A stretch of DNA of 64,000 nt from Agrocybe praecox (Eukaryota; Basidiomycota; Agaricomycetes; Agaricales; Agrocybaceae). Under the pieces are notes generated by a model, which saw only the letters and a program-made list of their open reading frames with translations, did not search any database and had not been told where the DNA came from. The translations under genes were made by a program, and so were the position numbers. Shown one piece after another: positions 22,454-32,716 of the stretch; within the stretch, counting starts at the first letter, position 1; every line of letters starts with the position of its first letter. The stretch lies in NCBI GenBank assembly GCA_964017145.1, contig OZ024846.1, positions 1,550,001-1,614,000 of the forward strand, given 5' to 3'.

Positions 22454-22487
<34 letters not shown>
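21971..22487 (+). other. LINE 3' UTR with serial hairpins and A tail
   Basis: Successive self-complementary units are visible: CCC-TTCG-GGG (22,141-22,150), GATGGCG-CAAG-CGCCATC (22,267-22,284), GACCGCC-TAGC-GGCGGTC (22,301-22,318), GGCGGGC-CTTAT-GCCCGCC (22,328-22,346) and GGAC-TTCG-GTCC (22,440-22,451). The last lies eight bases before the 28-nt A tail. Such a 3' stem-loop is what LINE reverse transcriptases of the stringent type recognise; that role is inferred here. Confidence 0.8.
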
Positions 22488-22489
<2 letters not shown>

Positions 22490-22502
22490 ATGCGTCTTAC
22501 CA
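22488..22502. repeat. Target-site duplication, right copy
   Basis: GCATGCGTCTTACCA directly after the A tail, identical to 15,984-15,998. Confidence 0.95.
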
Positions 22503-24470
22503 ATCACAACATACGGATATTGTCTGTGGTATTTCGAAGGCTCCCGTTCTAAGAGGGCTCTCGAAGATCTGCACAAAATGCAGTGTAAAGCGGCACTTTG
22601 GATCACAGGTGCATTTCGCACCTCCCCCACAGGCGGGGTTGAGACCCTTGCGGGCCTCATCCCTGTCCACCTCCATCTGAAGAAACGAGGCGGCCGGTCT
22701 AACTATCAGGCTGCCACGTTATCAGACACCCATCCTCTTAGGTCGCTCCTCTCCGAGGAGCATCACAAGAGGGCTGACGTTCACCCGTTAGCAATCTCAA
22801 AGCTCACTCCTGCTCAGAAAGCAAAGGTAGGAGGAGCCCTCATGGAAATAGTCCGTTATCTTCCTGAACTCACAGAGTCTTTCTCGCCTGTAGCGACGGA
22901 GGCTCGTCCCGGAAACAGGATGCTGGACTTGTACAGCACCCGATTCACATTCAAACCCTGCCCAACTGACGAGGCGTCAGGCCAGGCAGTGCTCATTGAA
23001 CTTAACAAGTTCCTCAAAGAGGCACAGAAAGAAGAAACAACGGTGTATTGTGCGGTCAACTCTTCGGTGCTGAACGACGTACAGCGACAGGCGGTCTCGA
23101 CCGCTCTACTATACTGGGGACACGAACGGATTCATACCGTATCACATCCAGCCGGACGAGTGACTGCTCCTGACGCAGAGCTTTTTGCCATTCGCTTAGC
23201 AATTGTCCTTGCCACCCAGCAGGACGATTGCAAACGAATAGTCATATTCACTGACTCGATGGCTTCGGCCAAACGAGCACTGGACCCCACCCTCCATAGT
23301 GGCCAAGGACATTCTTTGGCCATCTGTCGAGCCTTACAACCGTGGCTAGAAGAAGACGCTGCGTGCAAAGTAGACTTCATTCAGGTTCCTTTGAAACTGA
23401 AGTGGAAGATACACCAAGAAGCCCATGACATCAGTCAGGCTCAAGTCGAACCTGTCGGGGATCACCCAGCTACTTCTTTGGACAGTGTACAAAAGGTCGT
23501 CACTAAAACAGTACAGGAGGACTGGAAGATTCTCTTCCGAGACCCCAACTACCAAGAACATAACTTTATGCGCCTCAAGAATCTCGCCGGGGATTTACTC
23601 GAGCCGACATACCTCAACGAAGGTATTTGGCTCCGCAAAGTGAAAGGCGAGCTAGTAACGCTCGTCATGAGGATGAATAGATGCATCCTCAATCACGCTC
23701 CGATTGGTGCTTATTATGAGTGCTTTAACATTCAAGAACCTCATGCATGTGAATGCGGCCACCACCTGCAGACACGCACACATATATTGCAAGTGTGTAC
23801 AAAACATACATGCGAGCATGACGGTCGGTCACCGGAACTCCTGGTGCATCTGATCAAATTTCTGGACGACAACGATTCAGCGTTTGCGTTCAGGCGACCC
23901 GCAGGGGTTGGATAAGCAGGTTGGGCTACGGTTCAGCCTGCGGGACGTGTTCGCTTCGGACTGCGGAACATGCCTCGCTCGGACTTCGGACTCTTTGCTA
24001 TTACAATGGCGCGCGCCTCAGTACACGGACTTGTGGGACTTGTCCTGACCCTGCGGGGGCATTCGGGGCCCTTTAGTGGGTACCTTGGTTTGTGGGCTTC
24101 GGCTCGACCCTTCGGGGGCACCCGGGCTAAGCGGAAGCAGTGATGTGACTTGGAACATGAGGGGACTGCGGACTGGGTGGGGTGTGGACTGCGGGCTGGG
24201 GTGAGTGTGGATTGTGGGTTGGGCTCGATGCCCGCCATATTGCTCAATCGCTTGCGATGGCGCAAGCGCCATCGAACCAGCAACATTCTGACCACCTAAC
24301 GGTGGACTGCCATCTTGGCAGGCCTCTGCCCGCCCTCGCAGACGTAGCGTAGTATTAAATCTTGCTTTGCATGCTCATGTATGTAACGTAGGGACCGGAC
24401 TGCAATCGCGCACCGGAATACAAGTGGGACTTCGGTCCTTTGATTTTTAAAAAAAATAAAATAAAAAAAA
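22503..24470 (+). pseudogene. Older LINE copy, RNase H part and 3' end (right piece)
   Basis: It continues the copy broken at 15,998: an open frame from the end of the RT thumb through RNase H (YCAVNSS, FTDSMAS) to the stop at 23,915, then the 3' UTR with CTTCGG hairpin and an interrupted A tail (24,447-24,470). RNase H here has YCAVNSS where the intact copy has YCAVDAS, so the first catalytic Asp is lost. The copy is therefore dead even apart from its insertions. Confidence 0.88.
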
Positions 24471-24804
24471 GCATCTGCAGGTGGTGTCCGCATTTGCATG
24501 CATGAGGTTCTTGAATGTTGAAGTGCTTATAATAAGCACCAATTGGAGCGTGATTGAGGATGCATCTATTCATCCTCGTGACGAGCGTTACTAGCTCGCC
24601 CTTCACTTCGCAGAGCCAGGTAGCTTCGTTGAGGTACGTCGGCTCGAGTAAACCCCCAGCGAGATTCTTGAGGTGCACGAAATTATGCCCTCGATAGTTG
24701 GGGTCTTGGAAGAGAGTCTTCCAATCCTCCTGTACTGTTTTAGTGACAACCTTTCATACACTATCCAAGGAAGTAGCCAGATGATCCCCGACTTGAGCCC
24801 GACT
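24471..24804 (-). pseudogene. Inverted LINE ORF2 C-terminal fragment (left piece)
   Basis: The minus strand encodes the ORF2 tail (EPHACKCGHHLQ, MHLKNLAGGLLEPTYL). The complete copia element at 24,805-29,318 interrupts it, and the same copy resumes at 29,324 after a duplicated CGACT. Confidence 0.85.
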
Positions 24805-25241
24805 TGTTAGAATTTGCCCTCCAAGTCCCTACCTTCCAGACCTCTCAGGAGGTTCATCACACTTCTGTCATCCTGAAACACGCTTCACCTTTCTCACATG
24901 TTTCACCCTCTGTTACATGTTTCACTTCCCTTACATGTTTCATCTTCTCTTACACGTTTCACGCTCGTACTTGTTTCATGCTCTTACACGTTTCACGTTC
25001 TCACACGTTTCACATCTGTTACATCCCTTACATGCCTTAGCCTATATAAGTCTGTAGACCAAATCCTGAAGTCCCCAGTTACTCACTCTGGACTTCAGGT
25101 CAGTAGTATGTCTTATGTCTCAATACACTCAGTTACTCACTCTGGACTTCAGCTCTTCATAGCTCTTCAGTCCTTGGTCTTGGGTGCACCATATTAGGTC
25201 ACCAGGTAGCTCACAGCGTCCCGCACTCGCTCCTTTTAACA
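24805..25241 (+). repeat. 5' LTR of complete copia element
   Basis: TGTTAG to TTAACA, 437 bp. The first 230 bp hold about nine imperfect repeats of a roughly 16-bp unit around TTACAYGTTTCA. A TATA-like TATATAAG follows at about 25,044. ACTCACTCTGGACTTCAG is repeated downstream (about 25,081 and 25,135). Open frames in it are not genes. Confidence 0.92.
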
Positions 25242-25260
25242 GGTTATGGGCCCCGCGCTT
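25242..25260 (+). promoter_or_regulatory. Copia primer-binding site, internal tRNA-iMet type
   Basis: GGTTATGGGCCCCGCGCTT directly follows the LTR. Its complement ends GGGCCCATAACC, the anticodon arm of initiator tRNA-Met, preceded by AAGCGCG as in the D-arm side of that tRNA. This indicates priming by a cleaved half-tRNA, as known for Drosophila copia. Confidence 0.75.
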
Positions 25261-25440
25261 CACGCGCTCTAAATTCGACTTTTCTTGTCTTGGTCTTATC
25301 TTGATCTCGTTGCAATCTTGCTTATTGCGCTCGATCCGTTGCCTCGTTCGTCTTGTAACTGTCAACAATACTTCGTCGCACTGTTACAACCCCACACTAC
25401 ACATTTTCACAACTCCATCGCACTTCATTCCTTTGCAATC

Positions 25441-28400
25441 ATGTCATTTGTCACACATGCTCAATCTCACTCCAACAGTCCTTCCCTTCCTATCATCTGT
25501 TCCTTTTGTGGCCTAAACTCTCACATCATCCACAATTGTCCTCACTTTCTCAAGGCACAGAAGGGCACACAGGACGATGCAAGGAGCCTTGAATGGGCTG
25601 GCAGTGCTAGTGCATTTTCTACCACCTCAGATCCAGACAACTTGGACTTTGACTGGCTTGCAGACACAGGAGCCACAAGCCATATGACCCCACATCGCCA
25701 GTGGATTCAGAACTACACTGAATTTCGCGTCCCAATCAAACTGGCTGACCACACCATTGTCTATTCAGCTGGTGTTGGCACTGTGGTCATCCATCCAGTT
25801 ATCAATGGCAAACCAGTTCGTTCTGTAGAGTTGACTCGCGTTTTGCATGTCCCCCAGCTTCGCAATAATCTCCTGGCTTGCTTATACCTCACAAAGCGAA
25901 AAGGGATCAGGATGGAAGTGGATGCAGACACCATGTACTTCAAACTCAAAGGCAACACACTTTTCACTGCCAGAGTCACAGACAGCAACAATGGCATTTT
26001 GAACGCCACTACAGAGCCCATGGAGCATGCCAATGCTGCTTCCACTCTTCCTATGGATGCCAGCCTCTGGCACCAGCGCTTTTGTCACCACAGCACTGAC
26101 AGTGTGCACAAACTTGTCAAAGACAATCTTGTCATTGGACTCATCATCACATCTGACTCCAAACCAGACCCCATCTGTGAACCTTGCTTAGCTGGCAAGA
26201 TGGTTTCCTCTCCTTTCCCCAGCTCATCTCGCATTTCTACCTCTCCACTGGAACTCATTCATTCTGATCTCCATGGTCCTCTTCCTGTTGCATCTCAAGA
26301 AGGCTACCGCTACTGGGTTACCTTTATTGATGACTGCACCAAGCTCAAAGCCATCATGTTTTTGAAGCGAAAAAGCGACACCTTTGAAGCTTTCAAGACA
26401 TTCAAGGCTTATGCTGAGAACCAGCTGGATGCAAAAATCAAAGCTTTGCAAGATGACAAGGCTGGAGAGTACATGTCCAATGCTTTCATCAAGTTTACAG
26501 ATGACTGTGGGATTGTTAGGCGCCATAGCACCAGGAACAGGCCACAGCAGAATGGAGTTGCAGAGAGAGCCAACAGGACTATTGCTGATCATGCCACTGC
26601 CATGCTTGTTCAAGCCAACCTCCCTGCTTCATTTTGGATGCTTGCTGTTTCTGCTTATGTGCACGTCTGGAATCGCCTTCCTACAGCCCCACTGTCTGGT
26701 ACAACACCCTACACTGAGTGGTACAAGAAGAAACCAGATGTCAGCAATTTGCGCGTTTTTGGCTGTGCTGCATATGTCTACATTCAGAGAGACAAGAGGA
26801 AGTCACTCCAACCACACATGGAGAAATGTATCTTTGTTGGCTATCCTACTGGCTACAAGGGCTGGCGCTTTTTCAACCCTATCACCAGGAAGTTCATCAC
26901 CTCTGAAAGGGCTGTTTTTGACGAAAGGAGCTTTCCTGGACTCAATCACTCTGACTCAATCAACCTTTTCCCTACTGGCTCGCTTTCACCACTTTTAGAG
27001 TCTGTGGATATGCCTGATTTGGGGGGGGATGATGATGATGCTTCAAATCTTCCAAATCACACTCCTAATGCTCCAAATGCGCCCCAACCACTTCCAGCAC
27101 CTCCTGCTGCACCTGCTGACGCTCTAACAGGCAAACAAAGCCACCAGGAGAGTGGTGGGTTGTCCAAACTGCTCAGGATGATATGGATGGTCTTGATCAT
27201 ATCCAATTTGCTGGTGCTGTGTCGACTTCAGACCCTCGAAATTACAGAGAGGCCATGAAAAGCGCAGATGCAGACAAGTGGTCAGAGGCAGCTAAAGCAG
27301 AGTTCTTCACTCTTGCTGGAAATGACACTTGGGAGTTGGTTGATTTACCACCTGGTGCAAAGGCTATTGGTTCTGGATGGGTCTTCAAGGTGAAGCGCAC
27401 CGCTTCTGGCTCTGTTGAGCGCTACAAGGCTCGCATTGTTGCCAAGGGCTACAGCCAACGTCCTGGAGTCGATTACACTGAGGTCTTTGCTCCCACATTT
27501 CGTCCTGCAACACTTCGCATGATTCTGGCTCTATCTGCTGTTAATGACCTTGAACTTCGCTCTGTGGACATCTCTGCTGCTTTCACCAATGGTGATCTCG
27601 ACGAATTCATCTACATGCAACAGCCAGAAGGTTTACATGAAGGTGGACCAAACAAGGTGTTCAGACTCCGAAAATCACTCTATGGTCTCAAGCAATCAGC
27701 AAGACAGTGGAACATCAAGCTACACAGTGTACTCTCTGGAATGGGCTACAAGCGAATTGAAGCAGACAGGTCTGTCTACATTTACTCCAATGGTGATGTT
27801 CGCATTTTTGTCCCCATCTACATTGACGATATCACCTTTGCATCAAAATCCACCACTGCTGTTGATGCTGCTGTGAAGGAGCTTGCATCGCACTTCAAAT
27901 GCAGAGATCTGGGTGCTACAGAGTTCCTCCTTGGTATTGGCATCACCAGAGATCGCTCAAAACGCTCCATTACCCTCCACCAGCGTCAGTTCATTTTGGA
28001 CATGCTAGAGCGTTATGGTATGTCTGACTGCCATCCTGTCCTCACTCCTATGACTCCCAACACTGTCTTAACAAAGGAGATGGGCGCTTCCACACCAGAA
28101 GAAATAGAGTTCATGCGCACCATTCCCTATCTCAGTGCCATTGGCACACTCCAGTATCTTGCCACCATGACACGTCTAGACATTGCCTATGTGGTCGCTT
28201 TCCTTGCACGCTTCAGCTCCAATCCAGGCCCCAAGCACTGGTCAGCAGTCAAGCACTTGTTCCGTTACCTCAAAGGAACTCTGGAACACAAGCTGCACTA
28301 CTCTGGTGAACTTGGTGCTGACGTCTTCACTGCTTACTGTGATGCTGCTCATGGCGATTGCAAGGACACTGGACGCTCTACTGCAGGTTACTTGACCATG

Positions 28401-28790
28401 ATGGCTGGTGGTGCAATCAGTTGGAGCAGCAAACTCCAGACAGTTGTGGCGCTTTCTACCACAGAAGCAGAGTACATTGCTGCTGTTGAAGCTGGCAAGG
28501 AAATTGCATGGATGCGCAACATACTCAATGAGTTTGGCTTTGCTTTGGACACCCCCACTCCTCTCAACATTGACAACCAGTCAGCAATCAGTGTCTCCAA
28601 GAACCCAGAACACCATGGACGCATGAAGCACTTGGATTTGCGGTTTTATTGGCTCAGGGATGCTGTCCATGACAAGATGATCCATCCCATCTACATTCCC
28701 ACCAAGGAGCAACTTGCAGACATCCTCACCAAGGCACTACCAGCTGAGCAAGTCAAATACTGCAGGGACAATGTTGGCATTAAGGTATAA
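25441..28790 (+). pseudogene. Copia pol with residual gag knuckle, one frameshift
   Basis: The likely start is the ATG at 25,441, closely followed by a CCHC knuckle (CSFCGLNSHIIHNC), which is all that remains of Gag. Protease (LADTGATSHM near 25,655), integrase (WHQRFCHH, CEPCLAGK, HSDLHGP, RPQQNGVAE), RT (SLYGLKQSARQW, YIDDITFA near 27,820) and RNase H (TTEAEYIAA near 28,460) follow. The frame changes near 27,110-27,122, between an acidic/Pro linker and PPGEWWVV, breaking pol between integrase and RT. The C-terminal frame is open to 28,790. Confidence 0.92.
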
Positions 28791-28874
28791 CTCTACTTTG
28801 CATTTTCGCTTTTTCACCTCCTTCCTTCCTTTCATTTTGTTTCTGTCTTTCAGTTTGTAGACTTGTCAGATCAT

Positions 28875-28881
28875 GGGGGGG
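28875..28881 (+). promoter_or_regulatory. Copia polypurine tract
   Basis: Seven Gs immediately before the 3' LTR, the usual place for plus-strand priming. Confidence 0.75.
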
Positions 28882-29318
28882 TGTTAGAATTTGCCCTCCA
28901 AGTCCCTACCTTCCAGACCTCTCAGGAGGTTCATCACACTTCTGTCATCCTGAAACACGCTTCACCTTTCTCACATGTTTCACCCTCTGTTACATGTTTC
29001 ACTTCCCTTACATGTTTCATCTTCTCTTACACGTTTCACGCTCGTACTTGTTTCATGCTCTTACACGTTTCACGTTCTCACACGTTTCACATCTGTTACA
29101 TCCCTTACATGCCTTAGCCTATATAAGTCTGTAGACCAAAGCCTGAAGTCCCCAGTTACTCACTCTGGACTTCAGGTCAGTAGTATGTCTTATGTCTCAA
29201 TACACTCAGTTACTCACTCTGGACTTCAGCTCTTCATAGCTCTTCAGTCCTTGGTCTTGGGTGCACCATATTAGGTCACCAGGTAGCTCACAGCGTCCCG
29301 CACTCGCTCCTTTTAACA
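28882..29318 (+). repeat. 3' LTR of complete copia element
   Basis: 437 bp, matching the 5' LTR except for at least one base, followed by CGACT. Confidence 0.93.
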
Positions 29319-29323
29319 CGACT

Positions 29324-31432
29324 AATGTCATTGGCTTCTTGGTGTATCCTCCATTTCAGTTTCGATGGAACCTGAATGAAGTCTACTTTGCATGCGGCGT
29401 CTTCTTCTAGCCACAGTTGTAAGGCTCGGCAGATGGCCAAAGAATGTCCTTGGCCACTATGGAGGGTGGGGTCCAGCGCTCGTTTGGCCAAGGCCATCGA
29501 GTCGGTGAATATTACAATACATTCGCAGTCATCCTGCTGGGTGGCAAGGACAATCGCTGAGCGAATGGCAAAGAGCTCTGCATCGGGCACAGTCACTCGT
29601 CCGGCGGGATGCGATACAGTATGAATCTGTTCGTGTCCCCGGTATAGTAAGGCAGTTGAGACCGCCTGTCGCTGTACATCGCTCGGCACCGAGGCGTCGA
29701 CCGCGCAATACACCGTTGTTTCTTGGTGTAGAAGCAATGTCTTACGGGATATCTCTTCTATATGGTATAGTTTCATCACTGGGGCGATGTACAATGCTGA
29801 GAGGACAGGGGACAAGGCAGAGCCTTGTCCCACACCGACGTCCGCCTGCCGGGGGTCGGATTGTTGAAATTAGTGATCAAACACTTTGATTTTGGACTTG
29901 TATATATGGACTTTTACATAGATTTCGGTGTTTTTCCCTGTTTTTGGACAGTATTTCGTAAATAACTATTTATAGAGTACAGCTATGGACGAGATCTTTC
30001 TAGATTCGGAATCTCCTTAATGAGACGAATCCGGCAGTATATAATATGTAGCATAGAACTTCGTTTGGTGCACCACTGATTTCGAACGCAATATTGTGGG
30101 CACCTATATTCACACTTAGGGATTTTTGGGTAAATAGGAACAAACAAAGCGGTATTCCTACTATGTCTGGGGAGTACTCAAGACACTAGATTGGGATTTT
30201 GGTTATACAGAAGCAATATACTATTTTCATTAAGACTAGTCATTGTTGTGCACTTGAGACTTGACTTTACTGTTGACTATAAGTCTATTGACTATTGGTT
30301 ACACTATTGTCAATTTCTAACACAAACTGCATCCGCTGCTTCGTCGTCAGTGGGGCACGGTTTGAATGTGAATCGGTCGTCGAATAGGTCCAACAACCTG
30401 TTTCCAGAACGAGCCTCTGTCGCCACCGGCGAGAAAGACTCTGTGAGTTCAGGGAGATGACGGTCTATCTCCATGAGGGCCCCTCCTACCTTTGCTTTCT
30501 GGGTAGGAGTGAGCCTCGAAATTGCCAACGAATGAACATCGGCCCTCTTGTGATGCTCCTCGGAGAGCAGCGACCTAAGAGGATGAGTGTCTGATAACAT
30601 GGCGGCTCGATAATTAGACCGGCCACCTAATTTCTTCAGATGGAGGTGAACGGGAATGAGGCCCGCGAGGGCCTCAACCCCGCCTGTGGGGGAGGTGTGG
30701 AACGCACCTGTGATCCAAAGTGCCGCTTTACGCTGCATTTTGCGCAGGTCTTCAAGAGCTCCCTTGGAACGGGAACCTTCGAAGTACCATAGACGGTAGC
30801 CATACGTTGCAATTGGTAACATGCATGCCCGGTATAATAATCGCTTCTCCTTGGGGTGGAGACCACGAGTTGAGCTTCCAAGCATCTTCATGGCTTTCAC
30901 CGATGAAAGAGACTTGGTTGAGTAGAACCACACATGCTCTTTGAAGGTGAGCTTGCGGTCGAAAAAGAAGCCCAGATAGCCCCAGACATGCTTTGGGCGA
31001 AGGGGGGTGTCTCCTGTATAGGGGGCATAGCTGAGGTCGAGAGGTGGCAGGTCGTAGTTGTGCGACCGGTCGAAGCAAGCATATTCGGACTTGTTGTGTT
31101 CAAGGATGAGTTCAATGGCGGTGAAGAGTCAAAGGAGGACTGCATAAGCAGCCACAAGGGTTACCGTGTTCTCCTGGAGAGTTTTGGCCTGGGCAATACA
31201 TGTGCCGTTGTCCACGTAGGATAGAAGCGATGTCTTGCGAGAAATCTCTTCCATATGGTATAGTTTCATCACCGGGGCGATGTATAGTGCTGAGAGGATG
31301 GAGGACAAGGCAGAGCCTTGGCCCCACGCCAACGTCCGCCTGCCGGGGGTCGGACGTGAACGATCCCCACCTGTAGGAGGTGAATCAGTCGACTAGGTAG
31401 GATAAAAAGAACCGCGCCACTAATGGCAAGAA
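29324..31432 (-). pseudogene. Inverted, scrambled LINE ORF2 (right piece)
   Basis: Three minus-strand segments: RNase H (ETTVYCAVDASV) at about 29,324-29,735, a small RT piece (SDPRQADVGVGQG to ISRKT) at about 29,736-29,861, and RT through to TDDEAADAV at 30,323-31,432. The solo LTR at 29,862-30,322 sits at the break. The RT piece before the LTR duplicates sequence also present after it, so this is not a simple insertion. A copia LTR fragment bounds it at 31,433. Confidence 0.82.
29862..30322 (+). repeat. Copia LTR of 460-bp family without TSD
   Basis: TGTTGAAATT to TTCTAACA, nearly the sequence of 13,236-13,695. The flanking five bases (CGGAT and CAAAC) differ. The LINE sequences on either side are not adjacent in the intact element. 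Confidence 0.88.
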
Positions 31433-31632
31433 TGTTAGAATTTGCCCTCCAAGTCCCCACCTTCCAGACTCCATCACACTTCTGTCATCCTGAAACATGT
31501 TTTACGTCTCTTACTTGTTTCATCATCTTTTACATGTTTCACGTTCTCTTACATGTTTCATCTTCTCTTATGTGTTTCACGTGCTTACATGTTTCACCTT
31601 CTTACGTGTTTCACATCTCTTACTTGTTACAT
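31433..31632 (+). repeat. Copia LTR fragment (437-bp family)
   Basis: Starts TGTTAGAATTTGCC and keeps about 200 bp, then passes directly into LINE ORF2 near CTACACGTG. The missing downstream half and lack of a duplication suggest a deletion junction. Confidence 0.8.
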
Positions 31633-31848
31633 CCCTTTATCTACACGTGTTACTTGAGACGTTAATCGATACGGTTGATGTCATCTTTGTGCAAGAACCA
31701 CCCTGGCGGATTATAAGACAAGCGCCTTCCTCATCTAATAAGGAAGGTGATAACATCGTCGGCGTGCCTATGCATCCAGCATGGTTGTATATGGTACACC
31801 CCCCGGAAAATGAGGAGATTCCTCCCCGAGTCATGGCATACGTGTCAA

Positions 31849-32716
31849 CATCAGGAAAAACACTTTTTGCCCTGACTGCCCTAAGGGAGTCCCAGGACGC
31901 CCTAGGGCAGCTCAGGGCAGTCAGGGCTCCTGAGGGCATCCCAGGCTTCAGTCTAAGATATTTTCTTGCTCTCAGGGCATCCCAGGGCACTCCAAGGTTC
32001 CTCAGGGCACTCCAGGGCAGCATAGAGCAACTCTGAAACTGGGTTAAAGCTCTGTTATAACCAAGATTTACAGTACTATATCAGGATGTTTGATGCTATC
32101 TATTCTTATTTATCATGCATCAAAAGGACTTTATCTCATTATCTCAAAGTCCTAAGTCATCTGGCATGACTCTGATAGCACTTATAAGTTTTGTTTGTTT
32201 AGCACCCTGTATGCTAGAGGACTGCCAATCTTTTATTTACTATTTGTTTATATTTGAGGCCATAAAATTATATTAGTGGAGACCAAACATGTAAATAGAG
32301 GCAACTAAAAAGTCATGTGTTTGCATTTTGATCCCATCAATCCTCACCATATTACTATTAATTAATATTTAACCATCCAAATAAATAATCTGGCAATTGT
32401 TACATTGGTTAAATTGTATTCTGAATGTTAACAGCTACTGTAATTGAACCTATTAGGAACTAATATGATTATTAAGAATTGCTCAGGGTTCTCCAGGGTT
32501 CTCCAGGGCTACTCAGGGCTACTCAGGGCTACTCAGGGTACTATAGAACTTCCTCAAGTGTATTATGAGGCAATAATATTGTCAGAGCTACTCAAGGCTA
32601 CTCAGGGCTACTCAGGGCTACCCAGGACTACTCAAGACTCCTTAGGGTGCCACAGGACTCCTCTCTAATTCCTAATTTCCTGAGGGCTACCTAAGGCCAA
32701 AGTGTTTTTCCTGATG
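31849..32716. mobile_element. Non-autonomous DNA element with 15-bp perfect TIRs
   Basis: It begins CATCAGGAAAAACACTTT and ends AAAGTGTTTTTCCTGATG. Subterminal GGGCTACTCA / AGGGCAGTCAGGGC repeats line both sides. It interrupts codons AYVS of LINE ORF2. At most AA is duplicated, so the superfamily is unclear. It contains the 115-bp shared core in reverse (about 32,240-32,350). Confidence 0.82.

Larger units (their letters stand above)
15999..22487 (+). mobile_element. Complete Tad1-like LINE (6489 bp)
   Basis: It has a 141-bp 5' UTR, two intact ORFs, a 490-bp structured 3' UTR, 28 terminal As and a perfect 15-bp duplication. RNase H after the reverse transcriptase, ORF1 with CCHC knuckles and occurrence in a fungus fit the Tad1/I group. 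It is inserted into an older copy of its own family. Nothing in the sequence rules out current activity. Confidence 0.95.
24805..29318 (+). mobile_element. Complete Ty1/copia element, 4514 bp, gag mostly deleted
   Basis: Two 437-bp LTRs with one clear difference (AAATCCTG versus AAAGCCTG) bound the element. CGACT flanks it at 24,800-24,804 and 29,319-29,323. Domain order protease, integrase, RT, RNase H identifies copia. The LTR similarity means recent insertion. Gag is reduced to the zinc knuckle and pol carries a frameshift, so it would need helper proteins. Confidence 0.94.

Noticed and set aside
22437..22500. Start of the 492-aa frame within the LINE A tail (poly-Lys N-terminus)
   Set aside because: The frame runs through the A tail of the inserted LINE by accident. 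The real coding sequence is the older copy resuming at 22,503.
24805..25241. Repeated 12-16 bp motif as a possible CRISPR array
   Set aside because: The units are degenerate and directly adjacent without unique spacers, lie inside a retrotransposon LTR, and the genome is eukaryotic.
31849..32716. hAT assignment for the CATCAGG elements
   Set aside because: No 8-bp duplication is present in either copy, so they were left unclassified.
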